Positions 28,087 through 36,658 of a stretch of 64,000 nt of DNA are shown piece by piece. Within the stretch, counting starts at the first letter, position 1. Each line of letters opens with the position of its first letter. Below the pieces are notes generated by a model, which searched no databases, had not been told where the DNA came from, and was given only the letters and a program-made list of their open reading frames with translations. Position numbers and translations under genes: made by a program. Origin of the DNA: VFKU01 sp038916785 (GTDB lineage: Bacteria > Hydrogenedentota > Hydrogenedentia > Hydrogenedentales > GCA-2746185); assembly GCA_038916785.1 (NCBI GenBank), contig JBCLBO010000010.1, positions 1 through 64,000 on the forward strand. The letters run 5' to 3'.

Positions 28087-28158
28087 GGGAGGGTCGCGCT
28101 CCTGCGCGACCGAAGTATCGTGGCGCGTACAACGGTCGCGCAGGAGCGCGACCCTCCC
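28087..28158. repeat. 72-bp palindromic element, copy 1
   Basis: Two perfect 26-bp inverted arms (28087-28112 and 28133-28158) enclose a 20-nt spacer. Arms begin GGGAGGGTCGCGCTCC. The same element, identical in length and nearly identical in arms but with a different spacer, occurs at 33274-33345. It lies between the P460 gene and comB. Confidence 0.9.
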
Positions 28159-28169
28159 GATGAGGCGTC

Positions 28170-28898
28170 TTGCGAACCTGGCACCTGATTGAAGGCGAGG
28201 CTGGGTGCGCCTATGCGCGCGAACGCGGCTGCGCCGCCGTAATCGTCGATGCCCTGCGCGCGAGCGCGACCGCCGCTGCCGTACTTGATGCTGGCGCCAC
28301 CGAAATCCTCGTCGTCGGCGAAGTGGAGGACGCTCTCCGCGCTCGCCGCGAATTCTGGACCGGCGCCCTGCTCTTCGGCGAACGCGGCGGCCTGCCGCCA
28401 GAAGGTTTCGATTTCGGCAACAGCCCCCGCGACGCGCACCACGCCCGCGGCCGCCGCGTGATCTTCACCACGTCGAACGGCTCCGCGCGCCTGCTCCAAG
28501 CCTGGGGCGCGCCGTCCATTCACTTCGGCACGACGACCAACGCGCTCGCGGTCGTCGAACTTCTCTCGAATCAACCGCACGACGTCGTGCTCATCCCCGC
28601 GGGCAAAGTGGGCCATCCCGGCTACGACGCGCTAGAAGATTGGGTGGCGGCGGCCGCCATCGCCATGCTCGCCGACGCGCCCATCGGCGAAGGCGCGCTT
28701 TTCTACCGCGACACCCGCCAGATGATCGAGCTCGACGGTGTCCTCAACCTCTTCCAGTCCGCCCCCCACGCCAGCGAACTCCGCAAGGTCGGCCTCGCCG
28801 CCGACATCGCCGTCTGCGCCCAGATGAACACCGCGCGCGCCGTGCCTACGGCGACAGAAAAAACATCAGACGGCCTCGTACTCCGTCGCGCCAGCTGA
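28170..28898 (+). CDS. comB: 2-phosphosulfolactate phosphatase-like protein (ComB)
   Basis: The 242-aa protein matches the ComB fold: A-V-I-V-D-A-L-R-A-S-A-T near residue 23, F-T-T-S-N-G-S-A near residue 98, and later G-Y-D-A-L-E-D-W. ComB is a Mg-dependent phosphatase of the coenzyme M pathway in methanogens. Bacterial members are widespread and mostly of unknown role, and no other sulfonate gene is near. The only plausible start is TTG 28170, which begins 11 bp after the palindromic element; the insertion may have replaced the original upstream region. Confidence 0.8.
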   Translation: MRTWHLIEGEAGCAYARERGCAAVIVDALRASATAAAVLDAGATEILVVGEVEDALRARREFWTGALLFGERGGLPPEGFDFGNSPRDAHHARGRRVIFTTSNGSARLLQAWGAPSIHFGTTTNALAVVELLSNQPHDVVLIPAGKVGHPGYDALEDWVAAAAIAMLADAPIGEGALFYRDTRQMIELDGVLNLFQSAPHASELRKVGLAADIAVCAQMNTARAVPTATEKTSDGLVLRRAS

Positions 28899-28914
28899 AA
28901 GCAGCGCCGCAACC

Positions 28915-29820
28915 CTAAGCGCCGTGAGCGCGCAGGTATTCGGCCACTTCGTCCAACGCCGCCGGGGTCACGCCGGGAATCGTGAGTTTGATCATCTGCA
29001 GGAAGTGCTCAATCTCGTTGGGCCGGGCCGGAAAACCGACGTTGCCCTCCGGACTGTCGGAAGTCGTCAGTGGCGTGCCCTGGGCGTCGGTAAACGCGAA
29101 CCAAGGAACGCCGCCTTCGCGCGACCCGAGAGAACTCCGCAGCTTCGATCCCTTCGCCATTCGCGCCTCGTCGATCTTCACAAAAACGAAGCGGGGCGCC
29201 AGCACCCTAGCCGCGAGTTCGGTCTTCAGGAACGCATCCAGGCGCTTGCACCAGCCGCAGGTGGGCGTCGAGAATCGGACGAATACCAGTTTCTCATCCG
29301 CAGCCGCCGCGCGCTTTGCCGCGCTGAAGACTTTGTTCGCGTTGACTTGCGCCGGTTTCCAATCGTTGAGGAAGGCCAACACCTTCGCGGGAACGTGATG
29401 GTCGCCTTCCGTGAGTGTGCCGGTCTCTTGGTCAGTCAGCTTCTTTCCATCCGCGTCGAGAATCGTTAGGTACGGAACGCCTTCAAACCGTGTGCCCAAC
29501 GACCTCGCGAGCGCCTCGTTCTTGTTCGAGTCCACCATGACGACTTCGTATTCGGACGCCAGCGCCTGGGCGATATCTGCGTCGTTCTGAAAGAGGTCGT
29601 GCAGCTTGTAGCACCAGCCGCACCAGTTGCCGCCCCACTGAATCAATACGCGCTTGTTGTCGGCGCTGGCGCGCTGGAGCGCCTCATCAATCAGGGTTCT
29701 GGCGTCAGCCGACTCATCGTAGATAGGGGTTCGTTCAGTGTTAGCCGCCGTGCACGCCCCCGTCAAGACTAGTGCGCCCAACATTGTTCCGGCGGAAATG
29801 AGATGTCCCAACGCACGCAT
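28915..29820 (-). CDS. Lipoprotein with two thioredoxin-like domains
   Basis: The 301-aa protein has a lipoprotein signal (L-T-G-A-C near residue 23) and two thioredoxin-fold domains. The first has the active site W-C-G-W-C-Y-K near residue 65, the second T-C-G-W-C-K-R near residue 190. Both C-G-W-C sites are intact. This suggests a periplasmic disulfide reductase or relay, perhaps serving cytochrome maturation. The ribosome site AGGAGG lies 7 bp before ATG 29820. A small hairpin (29836-29851) lies just upstream. Confidence 0.85.
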   Translation of the reverse strand: MRALGHLISAGTMLGALVLTGACTAANTERTPIYDESADARTLIDEALQRASADNKRVLIQWGGNWCGWCYKLHDLFQNDADIAQALASEYEVVMVDSNKNEALARSLGTRFEGVPYLTILDADGKKLTDQETGTLTEGDHHVPAKVLAFLNDWKPAQVNANKVFSAAKRAAAADEKLVFVRFSTPTCGWCKRLDAFLKTELAARVLAPRFVFVKIDEARMAKGSKLRSSLGSREGGVPWFAFTDAQGTPLTTSDSPEGNVGFPARPNEIEHFLQMIKLTIPGVTPAALDEVAEYLRAHGA

Positions 29821-30188
29821 GACATGTCCTCCTTTGGGTTGGCGTCAACCCTCGATACATAGCCATCCAAACCAACCCAACTTTAGTGTATACCTTTTTC
29901 GCGACAGAAGAGGGTGCCAAAAACTCGCCTCCAGACACTTTGCCCACATTTGAGTTCTCCGTTTCGCCGCGCTCCGCCTAAGCGATTGAGCTCGCAGCAG
30001 TAACATCGTTCGAGAACACTCTTGCCATATCTCCCCAACCGTCCTATACTGTTCGATGAAGCTGTGGGAAGAGGCGCCTGGCGCGGGCCTTGTCCACTGC
30101 GGCCGAGGATTGGATGCGCCGGGCATGAGGAGAGATCGGATGGTGTAACGCCGCGCCGCGTTGGCGCCGCGCACAGGAGGACTGCCCA
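29821..30188. other. Divergent control region, no gene
   Basis: The 368 bp between the divergent thioredoxin-like and EF-G-like genes hold no plausible gene. It contains the ribosome site and hairpin of the left gene, and the sigma-70 promoter and AGGAGG site of the right gene. An untranslated leader of about 130 nt would precede the EF-G-like gene. Confidence 0.6.
30022..30050 (+). promoter_or_regulatory. Sigma-70 promoter of the EF-G-like gene
   Basis: TTGCCA (30022-30027) and TATACT (30045-30050) are separated by exactly 17 bp. Each differs from consensus at one base. Confidence 0.7.
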
Positions 30189-32222
30189 ATGGCTACCGAC
30201 TATGCGAAAGTACGCAACGTGGGAATTGTAGGTCACGGGGGGACCGGTAAGACTACGCTGATCGAGCACCTGCTGCACGCCACAGGAAAAACCCCCCGCC
30301 TGGGCACCATCGAGCAGGGCAACACGGTGGGAGACTACCTCCCGGAAGAAATCAGCCACAAGCACACGACTACGCTCAAACTCATGCACGTCGAATGGCG
30401 CGGCGCGCGTGTGCATCTCGTGGACCATCCCGGCTATCTCGATTTCATCGGTGAACTCGCGTCGTCCGCGCCGATACTCGACGGCATGGCTATTCTTATC
30501 GACGCGACCTCCGGCCCGCGCGCCGGCTCTGATGTCGCGATGCAGTACGCGGCGAAGTACGGCATCCCGCGGATCATCTTCTTGAATAAACTCGACGCCG
30601 AGAACCTGGACTACGACGCGATCATCGCGCGGATCCAGGAAGCCTACGGAAAAATCTGCGTGCCGCTCGACGTGCCCAACGCGACCGGCAGCGCATTCAA
30701 GGAGGTCGCCTCGGTGCTCAACGGCGCACCCGGCGCGCTGCAAGAAAAAATCGCGGCCATCCGCACCGGGATGATGGACGCCGTCGCCGAATCCGACGAC
30801 GAACTGCTGGAGAGGTATCTTGAGACCGGCGAACTCTCACACGAAGACTTCGAGCGCGGCCTGCGCGCCGGCATAAAAAAAGGGACCATCGTGCCCATCA
30901 TCGCGGGCAGCGCCGCAAAGGGCCTCGGGCTCAATGAACTGCTGGATGCTATCGTCGCGGAGTTCCCCTCGCCGCTCGAACGCCGCGTCGTCGCGCGCAA
31001 CGGCGGGCCGGACCCGATCGAGGTGCCCGTTTCCCCCTCCGCGCCCTTCCTGGGCCAGGTTTTCCGTTCGGTCGTCGATCCGCATGCGGGGCACTTGACG
31101 ATGTTCCGCGTGCTCTCGGGGACGCTGAAGTCGGAATCCGAGTTTTTCAACGTGACCACCGGCGTGAAGGAGCGCACGGGCAAGATATTTTTGCTCAACG
31201 GCAAGACCCAGGAGATCGTGGACGAAGTGGGGCCGGGGGATCTCGCCGCGATGACCAAGCTCAAGCACACGCACTTTGGCGACACGATCGCCGCGATCGG
31301 CGTCGAGTGGAAATTGCCGAAGATCGAGCTGCCGGAGTCTCTGGTCAAGCGCGCGATCGTCGCGAAATCCCGGGCGGATGACGACAAGCTCGGCGAGGCG
31401 CTGAACCGGCTCGCCGAGGAAGACCCGACGTTTCATCATCACCGCGACCCCGCCACGCGCGAGCACGTCATCCTCGGCATGGGCGAGATGCAGATCGAAA
31501 TCCTCGTTGAGCGGATGCGCAACAAATTCCACGTCAGCGCGGAAACGCGCCTGCCGAAAGTGGCGTACAAGGAGACGGTGAAGGGCACGGTGGAAGTGCG
31601 CGGCAGACATAAGAAACAGTCCGGCGGCCACGGCCAATACGGCGACGCCCACATCCGCATCGCGCCGAACGTGCGCGGCGGCGGCTACAAATTCGTCGAT
31701 AGCGTCGTCGGCGGCTCCGTCCCGCGGCAGTACATCCCCGCGGTGGACAAGGGTTGCGTCGAGTCCCTCGACCGCGGCGTGCTCGCGGGCTATCCCGTGG
31801 TCGATATCATCGTCGAACTTTTCGACGGCTCGTACCACGACGTCGACTCCTCCGAAATGGCCTTCAAGGTCGCCGCGCACCACGCGATCCATGAGGGCGT
31901 GCTGAAGGCGCAGCCCTGCCTGATCGAGCCCGTCATCGAACTCGCGGTGACTGCGCCGATCGAGTTCATGGGCGACATCACCGGAAACCTCAGCGCCCGC
32001 CGCGGCCGCATCCTCGGCATGGACTCCGACGGCGGCCACAAAGAGACCATTCGCGCCGCCGTGCCCGAGGCTGAAATCCTGCGTTACTCCACCGATCTGC
32101 GCAGCATGACCCAAGGCCTGGGCACCTACACGCTAAAATTCAGCCACTACGAAGAGGTCCCCGATCACATCGCCCAGCCGCTCATCGCCGCCTTCCAACG
32201 CGCGCGCGCAGTGGGCGAATGA
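30189..32222 (+). CDS. Elongation factor G paralogue (EF-G-like GTPase)
   Basis: The 677-aa protein has all EF-G domains. The GTPase has P-loop G-H-G-G-T-G-K-T (residues 15-22), D-H-P-G-Y and N-K-L-D motifs; domains II-V follow, with G-G-H-G-Q-Y-G-D in domain IV. It lacks the usual G-H-V-D-x-G-K-T P-loop of canonical EF-G and is a little short, so it is a second EF-G-type factor rather than the main translocase. Such paralogues act in ribosome recycling or stress. It is not beside ribosomal protein genes. Confidence 0.9.
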   Translation: MATDYAKVRNVGIVGHGGTGKTTLIEHLLHATGKTPRLGTIEQGNTVGDYLPEEISHKHTTTLKLMHVEWRGARVHLVDHPGYLDFIGELASSAPILDGMAILIDATSGPRAGSDVAMQYAAKYGIPRIIFLNKLDAENLDYDAIIARIQEAYGKICVPLDVPNATGSAFKEVASVLNGAPGALQEKIAAIRTGMMDAVAESDDELLERYLETGELSHEDFERGLRAGIKKGTIVPIIAGSAAKGLGLNELLDAIVAEFPSPLERRVVARNGGPDPIEVPVSPSAPFLGQVFRSVVDPHAGHLTMFRVLSGTLKSESEFFNVTTGVKERTGKIFLLNGKTQEIVDEVGPGDLAAMTKLKHTHFGDTIAAIGVEWKLPKIELPESLVKRAIVAKSRADDDKLGEALNRLAEEDPTFHHHRDPATREHVILGMGEMQIEILVERMRNKFHVSAETRLPKVAYKETVKGTVEVRGRHKKQSGGHGQYGDAHIRIAPNVRGGGYKFVDSVVGGSVPRQYIPAVDKGCVESLDRGVLAGYPVVDIIVELFDGSYHDVDSSEMAFKVAAHHAIHEGVLKAQPCLIEPVIELAVTAPIEFMGDITGNLSARRGRILGMDSDGGHKETIRAAVPEAEILRYSTDLRSMTQGLGTYTLKFSHYEEVPDHIAQPLIAAFQRARAVGE

Positions 32223-32258
32223 TCGAACCGCGAGCGGCGAACCCGCCAGTCTCTGTGC

Positions 32259-32292
32259 CACCCCTAAGCTCGGCTTAGGGGTGTTCTTTATT
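32259..32292 (+). terminator. Terminator after the EF-G-like gene
   Basis: A 10-bp perfect stem CACCCCTAAG/CTTAGGGGTG with a 5-nt loop (CTCGG) is followed by TTCTTTATT. It starts 37 bp after the stop. Confidence 0.85.
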
Positions 32293-32408
32293 ACGCGCCT
32301 CCGTTCCATACGTCGTAGCTGAGCTCATCTGCGCCCTGCTGCCGCGATGCACGCGCAGCATCCAGCGAATTACACGAACAGCGCCATTTCCGAGTACGAT
32401 TACACCCC

Positions 32409-33263
32409 ATGAAAACGACGCCCTCCATCATCGACGCGTGGATGCAGCACCCGACGCCGCGATTCATCGAGCAGCCGATGTTCGAGTCGCTCCGGCGCTG
32501 GACCGGCGGCGCGTCGATGCAGGAGATTCCCGCCGAGTTGACGATTGCTGCGATGGACGCCGCGGGTGTACGGGCGGGAATGCTCGCGGCGTGGTGCGGG
32601 CCGCAGGGTTGGCTCATCTCGCACGACGAGGTCGCCGCGCTCACGCAGAAATACCCTGGCCGATTTTTTGGCGTCGCCTCCGCGGAACTATACAGGCCGA
32701 TGGAGGCCGTGCGGGAGTTGCGCCGTTGCGTGAAGCAGCTCGGCTTCAAGGCGCTGCGCGTCGTGCCGTGGCTGTGGAATCTCCCGCCGAACGACCGCCG
32801 CTACTATCCGCTCTACGCCGAGTGTTGCGAGCTGGGCGTCCCCTTCTGCACGCAGGTCGGCCACACCGGCCCGCTCTGCCCCTCCGAACCCGGCCGGCCG
32901 ATTCCCTACCTCGACGAAGTGCTGCTCGAATTCCCCGAACTCGTCGTCGTTGGCGGGCACATCGGCTTCCCTTGGCTGAACGAAGTCATCTCCCTCGCGC
33001 GCAAGTACACCAATTTCTACATCGACTGTTCCGCCTATACTGCGAAGCGATACCCGCAGGAGATCGTCGAATACATGCGCGGCAAGGGCCGCACGAAGGT
33101 GCTCTTCGGCACGAACTTCCCGATGATCACTCCCGCGCAATGCCTTGCGGATATCGACACCCTCGGCCTGGACGAGGAAACAAAACGCCTGTTTCTCTAC
33201 GAGAACGCCGAGTCCGTCTTCAAGATCGCGCCCGTCGAGCACGAAGAAGCGGAGAGTCGGTGA
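32409..33263 (+). CDS. Amidohydrolase-2 (ACMSD-type) family protein
   Basis: The 284-aa protein has the TIM-barrel pattern of the amidohydrolase_2 family, with G-G-H-I-G-F-P-W (metal-site His), a C-T-Q-V-G-H-T-G strand and a closing K-V-L-F-G-T-N-F-P segment. The usual N-terminal metal motif D-x-H-x-H is replaced by I-I-D-A-W-M-Q-H, so metal binding may differ from classical members. The gene stop overlaps the GTG of the next gene, which implies coupling to the PVC-type cytochrome. Confidence 0.82.
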   Translation: MKTTPSIIDAWMQHPTPRFIEQPMFESLRRWTGGASMQEIPAELTIAAMDAAGVRAGMLAAWCGPQGWLISHDEVAALTQKYPGRFFGVASAELYRPMEAVRELRRCVKQLGFKALRVVPWLWNLPPNDRRYYPLYAECCELGVPFCTQVGHTGPLCPSEPGRPIPYLDEVLLEFPELVVVGGHIGFPWLNEVISLARKYTNFYIDCSAYTAKRYPQEIVEYMRGKGRTKVLFGTNFPMITPAQCLADIDTLGLDEETKRLFLYENAESVFKIAPVEHEEAESR

Positions 33264-36200
33264 TCCGTACGCCGGGAGGGTCGCGCTCCCGCGCGACCGC
33301 AGGCTCCGGCCAAGGCCCTCGGTCGCGCGGGAGCGCGACCCTCCCTCTCGTGATTGCTTGGCTTCTAAACGTCTCGGTCGTCGCGGCAGACCCGCCGGAT
33401 CCAAACACTATCCTCTCCACCTTTGAAATACATCCGGATTTCCAAATCGAACTGGTCGCCTCCGAACCGCAGGTGTTCAGTCCGGTCGATGTTGAATTCG
33501 ACGCGCGCGGGCGGCCTTTCGTCATGGAAATGCTGGGATATCCCTTCCCGAATGATCCTGGCCGCATCGCCGTTCTCGACGACAAGGACGGCGACGGTGT
33601 CTACGAAACGCGCACCGTCTTCGCCGACGGATTCGCGATGGCGAATTCGCTGCTGCCCTACAACGGCGGACTGCTCGTGATCTCGCCGCCGGACATCCTC
33701 TTTCTCAAGGACACCAACGGCGACGACGTGGCCGATCTGCGTGAGGTCGTCCTGACCGGCCTCGCGGTCGGGAACCCTGAGGACAGCGTGAACGGCCTGA
33801 GCTACGGCCTCGACAACTGGGTCTACGCCGCGAACGGCGGCAACTCCGGTGTCGTGAAGTGGCCGGACGGCGGCGAATCGCTACCCCTGCGCGCCGACGA
33901 CTTCCGCTTCGACCCGCGGCGCAAGCGCTTCGAGCGCACGGGGCGCGCGGCGCAGGGCTTCGAGATGACCTTTGACCCCTGGGGCCGGTCCTTCAGCGCG
34001 AATCACACCGGGCCGCTCTACCACCGCGTGTTTCCGGGCAGCTACCTCGAGGGCCTGCCGCAGCCGCGCGGGGGCACGCTCAAGGAGTTGCCTGACGACA
34101 TCGAAAACGGACTCGTGCGCATTTATCCCATCGGCGAACAAGTCACGCGCGTGAACCATCCCGAGCAATCGGGCTACTTCTCCGGCGCGTGCAGTCCCCG
34201 GTTCTACGGCGGCGGCGCCTTCGGCCCGGACTTCGACACCAGCATTTTCGTGTGCGACGTCGTGCTGAACCTCGTCCATCGGCGAATCCTCGAACCCGAG
34301 GGCACGAGTTTCGTCGCGCGGCGCGACAATCGTCCGAAGGTTGAGTTCCTCGCCTCCACCGATCGCGCGTTTCGCCCGGTGAACCTCACGATCGCGCCGG
34401 ACGGCTCGATGTGGGTGGTCGACATGCACCGTGTCATCATCGAGCACCCCGAATGGATCCCCGACGAAATCGAGAAGACCCTCGATCTCAACGACGGCAA
34501 GAGCCGGGGCCGGCTCTTCCGCATCTCGCCGAAGTCCGGCCTCCCGCGCGTGAAGCCCGAATTTCGCCGCGACAGAATTGAAGAGGTCGTCGCCGGGCTC
34601 GAGCACCCAAACCAGTGGTGGCGGAACACGGCGCAGCGACTGCTTGTCGAATGGAACGACCCCAAGGCGATCCCCCTCCTCGAAAAACTCGCGCGCGAAA
34701 GCGCAGCCCCCGCCGCCCGCGCGCACGCCCTCTGGACGCTCGAAGGTCTCGGCCGGCTTGGCGACGCCCCGATCATGGCATCGCTCTCCGATCCGGTCGC
34801 CGAGGTGCGCGAACAAGCTGTCCGGCTGGCGGCGCCCCGGATGAATTCCTCCGTGGCGCTGGCGCGCCGCATTGTGGAACTCGCGTCTGCACCGGCGGGC
34901 GGGCGAACTCCGCGAGAACCCTCGCGGCGGGTGCGTATGTGGCTGGCGCTCGCGCTGTCGGGGTTCGACGGCGATCGCGCCGCGTTGCACGACATCATGC
35001 GCGTCGACGCGACCGACCCCTTCATGGATTTGGCGATACTGCCGGGGTTGATCCGCGATCCCTTTTCGAATCTCGATCACATGCTGCATTGGGGATGGCG
35101 CCTGGGGAAACCCGAAGGCGATCCGTACAGGCTCCTCGCAATTGTCGCCGAAGGCGCTGCGGCCCGCTTGGACGCAAAAAGCACGGTGTCCTTGCTCGAT
35201 ACGGCAGGCACGAGAACCGGAGACGAGAAGAAGAAGGAAGCGTTCCTGCGAGGCCTCGCTTCCGGCCTCGAATCGTCCAGGACGGCATTCGACAGTCCTG
35301 CTGACCGGCACACACTCGCTGAAGCGCTCGCGCCGCTGCTTAGCGTCGAGTCGCTCCCTGCGCTGCGCGAAGCGTGGCGGCTGGCGCGCGCGCTTGAACT
35401 CGATCGCGTACCGGGACAGGAGGAGGCGCTCCGCCGCGCCGAGGCCGCTGTGCGCGACGGGTCGCTCGCCGCAGACCTGCGAGTCCAAAACCTCCAAATC
35501 CTCGCATTCGCGCCCTTCGGCCAGCGCGCGGAATTGCTTTATTCATTGATCGACACGCGCCAACCCCGCGAACTCCAGCGCGAAGCGATCCGGCAACTTC
35601 AGCGCGAGGGATCGAACGACGTCGCCGCACGGCTTATCTCGACGTGGCGCCTGCTCGGCCCCGAGACGCGCCCGATCGCGGGCGACACGCTGCTCTACAA
35701 GCGCAACAATCACCCGCTGCTACTGAGCGCGCTCGAAGACGGGACGATCTCGCTCGGCGAGATGGACTTCCACCTCGAACGCCGCCGGGCGCTGCTTTTC
35801 TCGACGGACCCCGGCATCGTGCGCCGCGCCGAGGCGCTCTTCTCCGATGCCGGCGTGGTCACGCGCAAAGACGCGATCGAAAAGATGAAACCCGCGCTGC
35901 AACTCGCCGGCAATCCCGCGAAGGGAAAGGAAGTCTTCACCAGTCTGTGTATTCGGTGTCACATGAGGGGCGCGGAAGGCGGCGACCTCGGTCCAAACCT
36001 TACGGAGATTTATCGCAAGAGCCGCGAGACCATCCTGCACGACATCCTCGATCCGAACGCCGCGGCGGACACTCGGTATCTCGCCTACACCATCGAGCGC
36101 GCGAACGGCGAGATCGTCTCGGGCCTGATCGCCGAGGAAACGGACGCCGCCGTCACGCTGCGCGACGCGAACGGCGTGCGCACGATAGTGCCGCGCACGG

Positions 36201-36313
36201 ACATCCAGGAAATGATCGGCGACGGACTGTCGCTGATGCCCGAGGAACTCGAGACCGGCCTGGATCCCCAGGCCATGGCCGATCTCCTCGCCTACCTACA
36301 GGAGCGGAACTGA
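33260..36313 (+). CDS. PVC-type beta-propeller/HEAT/cytochrome c protein
   Basis: The 1017-aa exported protein has a sugar-dehydrogenase-like beta-propeller (about residues 50-420; D-G-D-G-V-Y-E-T and T-N-G-D-D-V-A-D repeats). A HEAT-like helical region follows (about 430-800), and a C-terminal cytochrome c domain with C897-I-R-C-H901. This large architecture is characteristic of Planctomycetes and relatives, and such proteins are thought to oxidise sugars or polyols and pass electrons to cytochromes. GTG 33260 overlaps the upstream stop (GTGA). With this start a 72-bp palindromic element encodes residues of the N-terminus ahead of the hydrophobic signal L-P-L-V-I-A-W-L-L. GTG 33350 is the alternative start, past the element. 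Confidence 0.85.
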   Translation: MIRTPGGSRSRATAGSGQGPRSRGSATLPLVIAWLLNVSVVAADPPDPNTILSTFEIHPDFQIELVASEPQVFSPVDVEFDARGRPFVMEMLGYPFPNDPGRIAVLDDKDGDGVYETRTVFADGFAMANSLLPYNGGLLVISPPDILFLKDTNGDDVADLREVVLTGLAVGNPEDSVNGLSYGLDNWVYAANGGNSGVVKWPDGGESLPLRADDFRFDPRRKRFERTGRAAQGFEMTFDPWGRSFSANHTGPLYHRVFPGSYLEGLPQPRGGTLKELPDDIENGLVRIYPIGEQVTRVNHPEQSGYFSGACSPRFYGGGAFGPDFDTSIFVCDVVLNLVHRRILEPEGTSFVARRDNRPKVEFLASTDRAFRPVNLTIAPDGSMWVVDMHRVIIEHPEWIPDEIEKTLDLNDGKSRGRLFRISPKSGLPRVKPEFRRDRIEEVVAGLEHPNQWWRNTAQRLLVEWNDPKAIPLLEKLARESAAPAARAHALWTLEGLGRLGDAPIMASLSDPVAEVREQAVRLAAPRMNSSVALARRIVELASAPAGGRTPREPSRRVRMWLALALSGFDGDRAALHDIMRVDATDPFMDLAILPGLIRDPFSNLDHMLHWGWRLGKPEGDPYRLLAIVAEGAAARLDAKSTVSLLDTAGTRTGDEKKKEAFLRGLASGLESSRTAFDSPADRHTLAEALAPLLSVESLPALREAWRLARALELDRVPGQEEALRRAEAAVRDGSLAADLRVQNLQILAFAPFGQRAELLYSLIDTRQPRELQREAIRQLQREGSNDVAARLISTWRLLGPETRPIAGDTLLYKRNNHPLLLSALEDGTISLGEMDFHLERRRALLFSTDPGIVRRAEALFSDAGVVTRKDAIEKMKPALQLAGNPAKGKEVFTSLCIRCHMRGAEGGDLGPNLTEIYRKSRETILHDILDPNAAADTRYLAYTIERANGEIVSGLIAEETDAAVTLRDANGVRTIVPRTDIQEMIGDGLSLMPEELETGLDPQAMADLLAYLQERN
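33274..33345. repeat. 72-bp palindromic element, copy 2, in frame within a gene start
   Basis: Perfect 26-bp arms (33274-33299 and 33320-33345) flank a 20-nt spacer. Arms match those of the copy at 28087-28158 at all but one or two positions. Its length is divisible by three and it has no stop in the frame of the PVC-type gene. From GTG 33260 it would add 24 codons between M-I-R-T and the signal-peptide core. Confidence 0.9.
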
Positions 36314-36316
36314 CCC

Positions 36317-36658
36317 ATGGCCTTCAAGGCACTCTGTACCGGAATGATCGTCCTGTTCTTGGCCTCGTGCGCCGTGCAGTACAACGACCCCGACCCCATC
36401 CGCTGGTGCGTAGCCTACGGCATCGCGGGAATCCTCACCGCCTTCGCCCTGGCCGGCCGCGTCACGCCCCTCGTGATCCCCGCGGGGCTGCTCTATCTCG
36501 CGTGGTCCATGTACAACATGCCGCATATCGACCCGTCGAAGTGGCTGAGCACCGAAGAGTCGCGCGAGTCGGGCGGACTGATGATGTCCGCGATCTGGAT
36601 GGCCGTGCTCACGGCCGCTTGGTACCGCAAGCGCCACGCCTCGCCGCCTCAGAACTGA
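36317..36658 (+). CDS. TMEM220-family membrane protein
   Basis: The 113-aa protein has three to four membrane helices and the family hallmark Q-Y-N-D-P-D-P near residue 21, followed by helices with aromatic and Gly residues. TMEM220 proteins have no established function. It starts 3 bp after the PVC-type cytochrome stop and is probably in its operon. Its last 10 bp overlap the convergent pseudopilin gene. Confidence 0.82.
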   Translation: MAFKALCTGMIVLFLASCAVQYNDPDPIRWCVAYGIAGILTAFALAGRVTPLVIPAGLLYLAWSMYNMPHIDPSKWLSTEESRESGGLMMSAIWMAVLTAAWYRKRHASPPQN

